Source of the DNA: Treponema phagedenis
GTDB lineage: Bacteria; Spirochaetota; Spirochaetia; Treponematales; Treponemataceae
Assembly (NCBI RefSeq): GCF_008153345.1
Contig: NZ_CP042818.1
Span: 2,505,001 to 2,569,000, forward strand
DNA: 64,000 bases
Reading direction: 5' to 3'
Within the stretch, counting starts at the first letter, position 1; every line of letters starts with the position of its first letter. This document shows positions 56,338-64,000 of this stretch, in pieces. Position numbers and translations under genes: made by a program. The notes under the pieces were generated by a model. The model was not told the origin of the DNA, did no database searches, and saw only the letters and a program-made list of their open reading frames with translations.

Positions 56338-56895
56338 TTATTCCAAACTCTTCCCATCGCTAAAAGCCTTACCGACTTTTTTTCCGAGCACAAGATAATC
56401 ATGATGAACCGGATCGTAGCAAATTGCTTGAAGCTTTTCTGCGTCAATTAAATCGTCTTCTCCAATTATTTTTTCATCGGCACTGATATTAACAATTTCG
56501 CCGATAAAGTTTCCTTCTTCGGTTGTTTTTATGAGTCTGCATTCCAAAGCCATTGGCAATTCGCGGATAATAGGCGCATCGACAAACACGCTTTTTTCCG
56601 TAGTAAAGCCCGCCTTCTCCATTTTATCGGGCACCTTATTCCCGGAAGCAATACCGACATAATCCGCCGCAACTACATGATCAGCATCCGCAAAGCTTAT
56701 AGTAAAAGCTTTTTTCGCATGAATGTTTTTTGCGGTTTTATGTCCGGGACTCAAGCAAATAATTACTTGATTGGTATCGTAAATACCGCCCCAAGCCGCA
56801 TTCATTGCGTTTGCCTTTCCGTTTTCATCATAAGTGCCCACAATCAAAACCGGCAATGGATAAAACCAAGTCTTTACACCAAAATCTTTTCTCAT
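56338..56895 (-). CDS. Flavin reductase-like / flavoredoxin-family protein
   Basis: 185 residues of the FMN-binding split-barrel (flavin_reduct) family: PLPVLIVGTYDENGKANAMN, AAWGGIYDTNQVIICLSPGH, KTAKNIHAKKAFTISF. Members bind FMN and transfer electrons or reduce flavin. The ATG is preceded by AGGAGA. It lies next to a flavodoxin remnant and a MerR-controlled cassette, a common redox neighbourhood, but has no matching MerR box itself. Confidence 0.87.
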   Translation of the reverse strand: MRKDFGVKTWFYPLPVLIVGTYDENGKANAMNAAWGGIYDTNQVIICLSPGHKTAKNIHAKKAFTISFADADHVVAADYVGIASGNKVPDKMEKAGFTTEKSVFVDAPIIRELPMALECRLIKTTEEGNFIGEIVNISADEKIIGEDDLIDAEKLQAICYDPVHHDYLVLGKKVGKAFSDGKSLE

Positions 56896-56999
56896 ACTCT
56901 TCTCCTATTTAAATTTTTAAAGTGTGTAAATTCGGAAAAATATTTTCTTCGATGATTATCACTATAGCTTAAATCAATTTTTTATTTTGTCAATCCGTT

Positions 57000-57228
57000 C
57001 TATTTTAAATACCTGCCGATAGCATTCACGTCGGACGGTCTTACAAAAAGTCCGTCATAAACATTTGCCACCATATCGGATAACCGATAATGATGCGATA
57101 TGTTTTTCAATAGACCGGAGCGAGTTTGCAATTGCAGGACGCGCGTTAGCATCTCGTTCCGCTATGGCAACTTCGGTGCATTCCTTGTATTTTTCAGGAT
57201 ACGGGTTTGCCGGAATAATTCTGTAAAG
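57000..57228 (-). pseudogene. Flavodoxin remnant
   Basis: On the minus strand one frame reads IIPANPYPEKYKECTEVAIA and ERDANARPAIANSL. A shifted frame gives YRIIIGYPIWWQMF, the flavodoxin GYPIWW signature. Past a stop and a large deletion comes DGLFVRPSDVNAIGRYLK with a stop at 57000-57002. No start codon survives. A MerR-type promoter (57245-57275) points into it. Confidence 0.75.
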
Positions 57229-57244
57229 CGCTCCCTTCTTCTAA

Positions 57245-57275
57245 AATATAATAGTTAGAGTCAACTCTAAGTCAA
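57245..57275 (-). promoter_or_regulatory. MerR-type promoter/operator facing the flavodoxin remnant
   Basis: Minus strand TTGACT (57275-57270), a 19-base spacer, and TATATT (57250-57245). The spacer carries the near-palindrome TTAGAGTTGACTCTAA. A 19-base spacer with a central dyad is the hallmark of MerR-family activation, and the dyad matches the one at 57558-57588. Confidence 0.7.
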
Positions 57276-57311
57276 TACTGTTTAAAATTTTTATACAAAT
57301 TTTATAAAGAA

Positions 57312-57556
57312 AGAAATCGACACGGCGCAACGGCGAGTAAACTTACCATAGGCAAAATGCAGTTTCCGAATTTTGCCACCTTTTTTTTTGATACGGCAGG
57401 CAACAGTACTTCTGCGTAGAGCATCGAGCGTCTATGTCCGCTCTGATTTTCTTATTTGCGGCAGTTTACTATCGGTACACAGAATTCGATAAGCCGGCAT
57501 TGTTGACATGCAGCTGAGTATAACATCAAGTTAATCACAAAACATTACACTAAACC
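57312..57556. repeat. Expanded intergenic repeat element between two MerR boxes
   Basis: From CGACACGGCGCAACGG through GAGTAAACTTACCATAGG, then an inserted block (57351-57465), then GGCAGTTTACTATCGGTACA to AAGTTAATCACAAAACATTA near 57549. It has apparently inserted between the flavodoxin and merR genes. Confidence 0.65.
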
Positions 57557-57557
57557 C

Positions 57558-57588
57558 TTGACTTGGAGTAAGCTCTAAGTTGTATAGT
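57558..57588 (+). promoter_or_regulatory. MerR-type promoter/operator of merR
   Basis: TTGACT (57558-57563), 19-base spacer with dyad ACTTGGAGTAAGCTCTAAGT, TATAGT (57583-57588). It drives the merR-like pseudogene 58 bases downstream, implying autoregulation. Confidence 0.75.
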
Positions 57589-57645
57589 AAAAGTATTGAA
57601 AAAAGAGTTACAATTTTTCAAAAATATTTTTACAAGGATACAAAA

Positions 57646-58069
57646 ATGACAGTTAACGAAAGTTGCAAAACTCTTCGGCATTACTGCGAACACACTTCGC
57701 TACTATGAAAAAGAAGGTGTAATCCCTGAAGTTGCAAGAACACGCGGAGGAATTCGTAATTATACGGAAGAAGATTTAAATTGGATTCAAACCGCAATCT
57801 GTTTTAAAAGTGCGGGGCTATCTGTAGAAATGTTGGCTCAGTATGTGCGATTATTTCAAAAAGGCGATACAACATTGAAACAGCGATGCGATTTATTAAA
57901 GAAAGCGCGGGTTGAAGTTTTAGAAAAGAAAAAAAAGTATGATGATGCTTTGGAAAAATTGGAATACAAAATTGCAAAGTACGAAGAAGCGGTAAAAACA
58001 GGTAAACTTGTTTGGGATAGCGAAAATACGGAATTATGCAAAGTTAAGACAAGGAGAAAATCAAAATGA
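57646..58069 (+). pseudogene. MerR-family regulator, frameshifted near the start
   Basis: After ATG 57646 the frame needs one A removed from 57659-57661 to read VAKLFGITANTLRYYEKEGV, a typical MerR helix-turn-helix. The rest is intact: RTRGGIRNYTEEDLNWIQTA and a coiled-coil tail (KARVEVLEKKKKYDDALEKL). As it stands, translation from the true start ends after about 20 codons; an internal ATG at 57830 lacks the HTH. It ends overlapping the RibD-like gene (ATGA). Its operators flank it on both sides. Confidence 0.8.
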
Positions 58070-58782
58070 AAAAAACATATATTATTATTCACACACATAC
58101 TTCCATCGATGGAAATATTAATTCAATGGATTTGCCGGAGTTTGACATAGCCTCTCAACATTATCAACAGCTGTGTTTGTCAAAAGATAGTAAGATAAAA
58201 ATAGATGCATATCTAAACGGTAAAACCTCAACAGAAGACAATGTGACATTTTATAAGAAACCAAAATTAGATGAAAATGCACCAAAGGTTCCGGGTGGCG
58301 ACTATGTAGCTGTAGAAAAAATGCCGATGTATTATATCTCCATTGATCCAAAAGGAGAGCTTGCCTTCGAAACAAATACTTTTTACTATGGAGGAGTTCC
58401 TACACATTTTATAGAAGTTCTAACAGAAAAGGCATCCAATGCTTACAAAGCCTTTTTAAGGAGTAAAGAAATTTCATACATTGTAGCTGGACAAAATAAT
58501 ATAGATTTTGAAATAATGTTTGAAAAACTACAGGAATTGTTTGGAATAAGAAGACTTATGGTAGGTGGTGGAGGTACTATAAACTGGACTTTTTTAGATA
58601 GAGGATTTGTGGATGAAGTCAGCATGGTTATTGCACCGATTGCAAATGGAGATCCCAATGCCTCGAGATTCTTTACTGCAAAAGAACCTTATACAAAAAT
58701 AAAAGATAAGGCTTTTGAATTAAAGAATGTAGAAGTTTTAGACGGCGGAGTTATTTGGGCATTATATAAAACAAAAAAATAA
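58066..58782 (+). CDS. RibD C-terminal / dihydrofolate reductase-like protein
   Basis: 238 residues with the RibD_C fold. The N-terminal TYIIIHTHTSIDGNINSMDL, ISYIVAGQNNIDFEIMFEKL and RRLMVGGGGTINWTFLDRGF are typical. Stand-alone members reduce pyrimidine or pterin-like substrates with NADPH; the substrate is unknown here. The start overlaps the merR stop by 4 bases with GGAG upstream. It is the only cassette gene between 57000 and 60508 without an obvious lesion. Confidence 0.82.
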   Translation: MKKTYIIIHTHTSIDGNINSMDLPEFDIASQHYQQLCLSKDSKIKIDAYLNGKTSTEDNVTFYKKPKLDENAPKVPGGDYVAVEKMPMYYISIDPKGELAFETNTFYYGGVPTHFIEVLTEKASNAYKAFLRSKEISYIVAGQNNIDFEIMFEKLQELFGIRRLMVGGGGTINWTFLDRGFVDEVSMVIAPIANGDPNASRFFTAKEPYTKIKDKAFELKNVEVLDGGVIWALYKTKK

Positions 58783-58805
58783 ATTACGCATGAGGAGGTA
58801 AAACG

Positions 58806-59302
58806 ATGGGTATAAAAAACAGCCGGCTTTCTAATATAAAGAAAGTATTTATGAAACTGTTTATCGTTTGCATCATGGGGATGTTTTCCGTTTGTGCAAT
58901 CGCAAATGAAAAAGATGAAAATATAAAGGAAGAAATAATGAATACAAACATAATGTATATTAAAGTGGGAGATAGGATTTTAACGGCAAGCTTGGTTGAC
59001 AACTCTTCCACTCGCGCATTAAAAAAATGCTTGCCGAAAAGCCGCTTGTAATTACCATGAGCGACTACGGCAATTTTGAAAAAGTAGGAAGCTTGGGAAA
59101 AACACTGCCGCGGAACGATGAATCCATTATAACAAAGCCGGGTGATTTAATTTTGTATCAGGGTAATTCCTTTGTTATTTATTACGATACTAATTCTTGG
59201 AATTTTACACGCCTTGGGAAAATTGAAAATATAAGCCAAGGCGAATTGAAAAAAATCTTAGGGGTAGGTAGTATTACCGTTACACTTTCTTTAGAAAAAT
59301 AA
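58806..59302 (+). pseudogene. Exported cyclophilin-like protein, frameshifted at A7
   Basis: AGGAGG precedes ATG 58806. The first frame gives a signal peptide (LFIVCIMGMFSVCAIA) and IMYIKVGDRILTASLVDNSS, then shifts at 59021-59027 (A7; one more A restores it). The second frame gives MLAEKPLVITMSDYGNFEKV and LPRNDESIITKPGDLILYQG to 59302. The whole matches the cyclophilin-like fold (Cyclophil_like2) often found near flavodoxins and alcohol dehydrogenases. The fold family is recalled, not searched. Confidence 0.75.
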
Positions 59303-59331
59303 AATCTTAAAAAAACAATAGGAGCAGATAA

Positions 59332-60508
59332 ATGTTAGGAAATTTTAAATACGCAAATCCGACACGGATTTATTTTGGAGAAGATTCACTTGAAAATTTA
59401 CATGGTGAATTGAAAAATTACGGCAAAAATATTTTGCTTGTATACGGCGGGGGGGCCATAAAAAAGAACGGAATTTATGATGACATTATTTCTATTTTGA
59501 AAAAAGAAAATAAGAATGTGATTGAAGATGCAGGCGTGATGCCGAACCCCACTTTAAAAAAATTATATGAAGGAATAAAAATCGCAAAAGAAAATAAAAT
59601 TGATTTTATTCTTGCGGTAGGCGGTGGCTCCGTATGCGATTATGCAAAAGCGGTTTCAGTTTCCGTGCATTGCACTGAAGATCCTTGGGAAAAGTTTTTT
59701 GTGAAAGCGGAAGAGCCGATACAAAAATTATTCCGGTCGGCTGTATTCTTACAATGGTGGGAACCGGCTCGGAAATGAACGGCGGTTCCGGTATCACTAA
59801 TACAGAAAAAAAATTAAAAATCGGAAAAGTATTCGGTGAAGCGGTTATGCCTAAGTTTTCTATTTTAAATCCGCGGTATACTTTTACGGTACCGAAGTAC
59901 CAAATGATATCAGGCATCTTTGATATCATGTCGCATATTTTAGAACAATATTTTTCGGGCAGCGATGACAATACTTCCGATTATATCGCTGAAGGTTTAC
60001 TGCGCTCTCTTATTCACAGCTCAAAAATTGCCGTTAGAAACCCCGAAGATTATGAGGCACGAAGCAATATTATGTGGACGGCAACGATTGCTTTAAATGG
60101 CCTCATCGCAATGGGAAAGACAACCGATTGGATGGTTCACATGATTGGACAAAGCATCGGTGCATATACCGATGCTGCTCACGGCATGACCTTGTCGGCG
60201 GTATCCATTCCGTATTACAAACATATTTTGCCCTATGGTCTAGCGAAATTTAAGCGCTATGCCATCAACGTATGAAATGTATCCCCAAGCGGAAAAAGCG
60301 ATGAACAAATTGCGTTGGAAGGTTTGGAAAAAATGACTGCGTGGATGAACGAAATCGGTGTTGTGATGAACGCAAGAGAACTTGGCGTTACCGAAGACAT
60401 GCTTGAAGGCATAGCCGAAGGACATTTATTTTAACAGGTGGATACAAAATTTTAACAAAAGATGATGTGATGGGAATAGTAAAAGAATCGATGGGGATTT
60501 TCGGATGA
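59332..60508 (+). pseudogene. Iron-containing alcohol dehydrogenase with three lesions
   Basis: AGGAG precedes ATG. Family blocks are clear: FKYANPTRIYFGEDSLENLH, FILAVGGGSVCDYAKAVS, MVGTGSEMNGGSGITN, HILEQYFSG, THGM-like AAHGMTLSAV. The frame breaks at A5 (59723-59727), meets TGA at 60273-60275 where relatives have Trp (NVW), and breaks again at T4 (60429-60432) before the C-terminal GYKILTKDDVMGIVKESM. The repaired product would be about 391 residues, the normal BDH-type length. It is clearly inactive as found. Confidence 0.85.
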
Positions 60509-60585
60509 TTGCGTATGTTCGGAAACAACTTGAAAAAGCAATCGGCTTTTTGTAGTGAAAAACAAAAAACATAAAATACTTTTCA

Positions 60586-60616
60586 AAACCGCATCATCAT
60601 ATGGTGCGTTTTTTTT
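60586..60616 (+). terminator. Terminator between the dehydrogenase remnant and ppk1
   Basis: Stem CGCATCAT/ATGGTGCG with loop CAT and a run of nine T on the plus strand. It may also serve the converging ppk1 gene. Confidence 0.75.
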
Positions 60617-60620
60617 AATT

Positions 60621-62663
60621 TCAACCTTGCTGATATTTTTTTTGTAATTCTTCTTGTGCGCGGAAAACTACACCCTGCGGTTCTGCGCGTTTCCAACTGC
60701 CGTCACTTTGCATATAATGTGCTTTGCAATTGTCTTGAAAATAGGTTTCAAGTATGTCGGATATTTCTTTTTTGTTATCCTCGTCAAAAACAGGAAACAT
60801 AAGTTCGACACGACGCTCAAGATTACGCGGCATCCAGTCCGCACTTGCAAGATACGTTTCAGTGTTTCTGTTGTTGCAAAATTGAAATATTCTACTATGC
60901 TCAAGATAGCGGTCAATAATGCTGACAACTTGAATATTCTCACTTAAGCCGGCAACCTGCGGCACAAGCATACAAATACCGCGTACGTTTAAGCGAATAC
61001 AAACGCCCGCAATGCTTGCTTTGTATAAGGCATCAATTAACTCGGTGTGCGATAAGCTATTCATCTTTGCAGTAATGTATGCAGGTTTACCGGCGAGCGC
61101 ATTTTGTCGTTCACGCTCAATAAGATCAAGTAATTTTTGTTTCATAAAAAGCGGTGCGATAATAAGCGTGCTATTTTTAAAAGTTTTTTCTTGCGGGCTG
61201 CGGGCAAGCAATTCAAAGATTTGTTTTGCATCTTCGGTCATTTGTTTGTTAACGGTAAAAAGCGAAATATCCGAATAAAGTTTTGCAGTACTGCTATTAT
61301 AATTACCGGTAGAAAGATGCAGGTAATCGCGCTCTCCGTCTTTGTCTTGGCGCGTAATCAATAACATTTTTGCATGTACCTTGTAGTGTGGTAAATCATA
61401 CATAACGGTAACACCCGAACGTGTTAATTTTCGCACCCACTCAATATTCTGTTCTTCATCAAAGCGTGCCTTTAACTCAATAAAAACCCGAACTCGTTTT
61501 CCTTTTTTTGCTGCACGCTGAAGCATTTTTATTCCCGGTGAATGTCGGCTTGTTCTATATAAAGTCATCTGGATAGAACGAACCTGTTTATCCGTTGCGG
61601 CATTTGATATAAGTTTCAGCACCGGATCAAAAGAATGGTAGGGGACATGCAGTAAAATATCTTTTTTTCGTATTTGCTTCCAAAGGCTTTTTTGTAAATC
61701 AAGTGAGGAAGAAATACTATGCGCCCATGGTGAATTTTTAAGTTTTGGAAAATCGCAGATATCTGCAAGACTTGCAAATTCCGCAAGTCCGACAGGACCG
61801 GCACTTGCATATATTTCTTTCGGGAGTAAATTAAATTCTTTTTGCAAGCTCTCTAAAAGTTCCGGACTATTATTCGTGCAATTCATTCGAACCAAAAAAG
61901 AATTTTTTCTCCGACGCAACACATCTTCCATTGCTTGGATAAAATCTTCGTCCCGAGTTTCATCAACAGTCATACTTGCCGCACGATTTACTTTAAAAAT
62001 CATATGTGCCAAAATATTATATTGAGGAAAAATGCTTTCTCCTAAAAATTGGATAAGCTCATCAAGCAATACAAACTCGGTTACATCTTTTGTCGGCAAA
62101 AAAATAAATCGTGAAAGATGAGAAGGTTTTTGCACCAGCATTATTTCACTTGTCTTTTTATTTGACTCTAGGCCTTGTTGTTTTTTTTCAACAAGAAATG
62201 CAATATGCAGTTGTATATTGGTAACTGCCCGTAAAATTGTATTTAAGTCTGCCTTTCTGATGATTAATGAAGGCAGAATAGTTGTTTGAAAATATTCCGT
62301 AAAAAATTCTTGCTGCGCTTCGGTGCAGTCTTGCGGCTTTTTGTAACACAAACCATTGAGAGCCAACTGCGGTAAAATTTCTGAATGCAAAATATGCTCT
62401 TGTTTATCGAAAAGGAGCCGCACTTTTTTTTCTATTTTTTCAAGCTCTTGGATATATGAAAGCTCTGATTGATTATCAGTTTTTGCGGTTTCGAATATCA
62501 TCTCTTTTAAGCCCGCAACTCGTACCATAAAAAATTCATCAAAATTCGATGATACAATTCCGATGAAACGTAATCGTTCTAAAAGCGGAACTGTTTGCTG
62601 AGCGGCTTCATCCAAAACGCGAGCATTAAAATCTATCCACGACAGCTCTCTGTCTAAATACAT
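60621..62663 (-). CDS. ppk1: Polyphosphate kinase 1
   Basis: 680 residues, normal length. It polymerises the terminal phosphate of ATP into polyphosphate. N-terminal LDRELSWIDFNARVLDEA and FDEFFMVRVAGLKEMI; both catalytic His motifs are present (YKVHAKMLLI and DRYLEHSRIFQF). No Shine-Dalgarno is seen. A TATACT box ends 6 bases before the ATG, so the message is probably leaderless. Convergent with the decayed dehydrogenase. Confidence 0.96.
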   Translation of the reverse strand: MYLDRELSWIDFNARVLDEAAQQTVPLLERLRFIGIVSSNFDEFFMVRVAGLKEMIFETAKTDNQSELSYIQELEKIEKKVRLLFDKQEHILHSEILPQLALNGLCYKKPQDCTEAQQEFFTEYFQTTILPSLIIRKADLNTILRAVTNIQLHIAFLVEKKQQGLESNKKTSEIMLVQKPSHLSRFIFLPTKDVTEFVLLDELIQFLGESIFPQYNILAHMIFKVNRAASMTVDETRDEDFIQAMEDVLRRRKNSFLVRMNCTNNSPELLESLQKEFNLLPKEIYASAGPVGLAEFASLADICDFPKLKNSPWAHSISSSLDLQKSLWKQIRKKDILLHVPYHSFDPVLKLISNAATDKQVRSIQMTLYRTSRHSPGIKMLQRAAKKGKRVRVFIELKARFDEEQNIEWVRKLTRSGVTVMYDLPHYKVHAKMLLITRQDKDGERDYLHLSTGNYNSSTAKLYSDISLFTVNKQMTEDAKQIFELLARSPQEKTFKNSTLIIAPLFMKQKLLDLIERERQNALAGKPAYITAKMNSLSHTELIDALYKASIAGVCIRLNVRGICMLVPQVAGLSENIQVVSIIDRYLEHSRIFQFCNNRNTETYLASADWMPRNLERRVELMFPVFDEDNKKEISDILETYFQDNCKAHYMQSDGSWKRAEPQGVVFRAQEELQKKYQQG

Positions 62664-62669
62664 AAAAAA

Positions 62670-62697
62670 AGTATACTCAAAGAAATAAAAAAATCAA
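62670..62697 (-). promoter_or_regulatory. Promoter placed for a leaderless ppk1 message
   Basis: Minus strand TTGATT (62697-62692), 16-base spacer, TATACT (62675-62670), six T residues, then ATG at 62663. Confidence 0.6.
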
Positions 62698-62799
62698 GAT
62701 TTTAAAAAACTTTGACTAAATCAGGATGCAGTTATTCCGAAGAAGCTGTACTGCTAAAAGGATTTTACCTTTTCCGTTTTGCTTATCAAAGCTCACGCA

Positions 62800-63062
62800 C
62801 TTAACATAAAGTTCTGTAATAATCGCCGATTATATTAACCTGAACATCAAAACTGATGGCTTACAAATTTAGCATTCCTATGGTAAATTACCCACCCTTG
62901 CAAAATTCCAAACGATGTTTTAAAGCATCAACACAAAACTACTATAGCGTTTTGTAATTAACTTCCTGTTATAAAAATCGAAGTATCAACAATAAGGGGC
63001 TGCGAATTTAAGCATTCCTATGGTAAATTGCTTACCGTTGCGCCGTGTCGAACTCTCTTTGA
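62800..63062. repeat. Two adjacent intergenic repeat elements
   Basis: A diverged copy (62808-62935: GTTCTGTAATAATCGCCG ... CCTATGGTAAATTACCCACC, then GATGTTTTAAAGCATCAACA) is followed by a complete 102-bp core (62949-63050: TTTTGTAATTAACTTCCTG ... CCGTTGCGCCGTGTCG). Both are in reverse orientation. No gene lies between 62664 and 63180. Confidence 0.75.
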
Positions 63063-63127
63063 TAAAATTTTTCACCTATGAAAAATCTAAAATCTAATTA
63101 TAAAAATAATTTGATAAGAAAAGTTTT

Positions 63128-63174
63128 ATCAAAACCCGCAAACCTGTTTTGTAATTATGCATGCGGGTTTTGAT
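63128..63174 (-). terminator. Terminator of gltS
   Basis: Perfect 13-bp stem ATCAAAACCCGCA/TGCGGGTTTTGAT with a 21-base loop, 7 bases past the gltS stop, T-rich on both sides. Confidence 0.8.
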
Positions 63175-63180
63175 TATGTT

Positions 63181-64000
63181 TTATTTTATGGCTTGAACAA
63201 AATAACCGATGAATGCAATGGTTTGAGGCTGATAAATGATGTCAACCAAAAACGCTCCGACAATCGGTACAATCATCATTGCCTTTTTTGACATGCCGTA
63301 TCGTTCATTGACCGCTGTCATATTTACGATTGCAGAAGGCGTTGCTCCCAGTCCGTGTCCGCAAAGTCCTGCGCACATTACCGCCGCATCATAACTGCTT
63401 CCAAGCAATTTAAATACTACAAAGTATGCGGCTAAAATCATAAAAACTACTTGAGCCAATCCGATAAGCAATACGCCGCCTAAGAGTCCTGCTAACTCCC
63501 AAAGCTTTAGCGTCATCATAGCAAGCGCAAGATATAAACTCAGCATAACATTTCCGATTTCATCAACCAGCGGATAGCTGAACTTGTAAAATTTAAATTT
63601 ATCATTCACATTCCGAACAATAACCGCAGCGAACATAGCGCCTACATAGGTAGGAAATTCAAGTTTTTGAATCGCAATAAGGCTGCTTATAAATTTAGCA
63701 ATAAGAGAGCCGGCTGCCATACATACAATAATTACCACAACATTTTTTATTATATCAAGACTGGTAAGCTCAACCGATTGGGTGTTGATTGCTTGAGCAG
63801 ATAACGCATCAAAGTTTTCATCTTCGGACGGTTTTAAATGATTCTTTTCGATAAGCATTCTTCCAAGAGGACCGCCGACAAGTACCGCAGTGATAAGACC
63901 GAAGGTTGCGGCTGCAGCTCCCACTAACGGGCACTGTTCATATCCCATTTCCGCAAAAGTGTTTCCGTAGGAAAGTGCTGCGCCGTGTCCGCCGATCATG
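63181..64000 (-). CDS. gltS: Sodium/glutamate symporter GltS, C-terminal part (runs off the right edge)
   Basis: At least 272 residues of a polytopic ESS-family carrier; the N-terminal part lies outside the window. The first visible residues MIGGHGAALSYGNTFAEMGY include the GGHG re-entrant loop motif of the first half. The second-half counterpart is CGHGLGATPSAIVNM. About eight spans are visible, with a polar central loop (KNHLKPSEDENFDAL). It imports glutamate with sodium at the inner membrane. A terminator follows the stop. Confidence 0.92.
   Translation of the reverse strand, partial: MIGGHGAALSYGNTFAEMGYEQCPLVGAAAATFGLITAVLVGGPLGRMLIEKNHLKPSEDENFDALSAQAINTQSVELTSLDIIKNVVVIIVCMAAGSLIAKFISSLIAIQKLEFPTYVGAMFAAVIVRNVNDKFKFYKFSYPLVDEIGNVMLSLYLALAMMTLKLWELAGLLGGVLLIGLAQVVFMILAAYFVVFKLLGSSYDAAVMCAGLCGHGLGATPSAIVNMTAVNERYGMSKKAMMIVPIVGAFLVDIIYQPQTIAFIGYFVQAIK

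Noticed and set aside
60273-60275. In-frame TGA in the iron alcohol dehydrogenase as another selenocysteine
   Set aside because: It aligns with Trp (NVW) in the family and the gene has two further frameshifts, so it is a nonsense mutation.

Overview
The window comes from a host-associated spirochaete of the genus Treponema, most likely close to T. phagedenis. This rests on the 16S rRNA fragment at the left edge, the adjacent tmpA/tmpB antigen genes with a [10 protein letters not shown]-type repeat, a PnrA-type nucleoside-binding lipoprotein with its ABC transporter, a short alanyl-tRNA synthetase without the C-terminal domain, and an LRR_5 (TpLRR/BspA-like) lipoprotein. Species assignment is inference from recall and was not checked by search. 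Base composition is moderately AT-rich.

Layout. 1-1640: 5' part of a 16S rRNA gene (minus strand), its leader and promoter, then repeats. 1723-8150: DMT transporter and peroxiredoxin, then a pnrA-C-D-E purine nucleoside uptake operon (minus). 8564-9535: a frameshifted lipoprotein with three internal repeats. 9839-13335: HTH-EIIA regulator, miaB, LapA-like and SPOR-domain proteins. 13415-16317: UbiA prenyltransferase, nitroreductase and M29 aminopeptidase (minus). 17444-19570: chemotaxis receptor. 19963-21522: Sel1-repeat gene, a small unknown gene and a Sel1 remnant. 21605-26160: a probable radical-SAM peptide (RiPP) operon made of a Cys-rich 40-residue precursor, a nuclease-like protein, an RRE/PqqD-like plus radical SAM/SPASM gene broken in two ways, a second radical SAM/SPASM enzyme and an amidohydrolase. 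26324-27883: HerA-like ATPase. 28210-32170: two overlapping receptor-type class III nucleotide cyclase genes whose catalytic residues look complementary. 32799-34957: tmpA-tmpB. 35214-37565: U32 peptidase-like RNA hydroxylation protein. 38382-44633: alaS, SurA-like chaperone, nusB, TPR lipoprotein and an adenine methyltransferase. 44707-55319: DUF308 membrane protein, pgk, tpiA, a 1510-residue TPR/acidic-repeat protein, deoC, gpmA and an LRR lipoprotein. 55742-56895: ClbS/DfsB-like and flavin reductase-like proteins. 57000-60508: a decaying MerR-controlled cassette (flavodoxin remnant, MerR, RibD-like, cyclophilin-like, iron alcohol dehydrogenase). 60621-62663: ppk1. 63181-64000: gltS, running off the right edge.

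How the genes fit together. The housekeeping genes cover lower glycolysis (pgk, tpiA, gpmA), nucleoside salvage (pnr, deoC), translation and RNA modification (alaS, miaB, U32), envelope lipoproteins, and sensing (MCP, cyclases, EIIA). Almost every large intergenic gap holds mosaic copies of one repeat family: a core of about 102-108 bp with two constant ends, sometimes expanded by hairpin modules inserted at one internal site.

Most notable points: the complementary cyclase pair; the RiPP operon, including an in-frame TGA at a conserved Cys position; the intergenic element family; three genes whose promoters sit where transcripts would start at the ATG; and the confinement of frameshifts, mostly single-base losses in homopolymers, to accessory genes.
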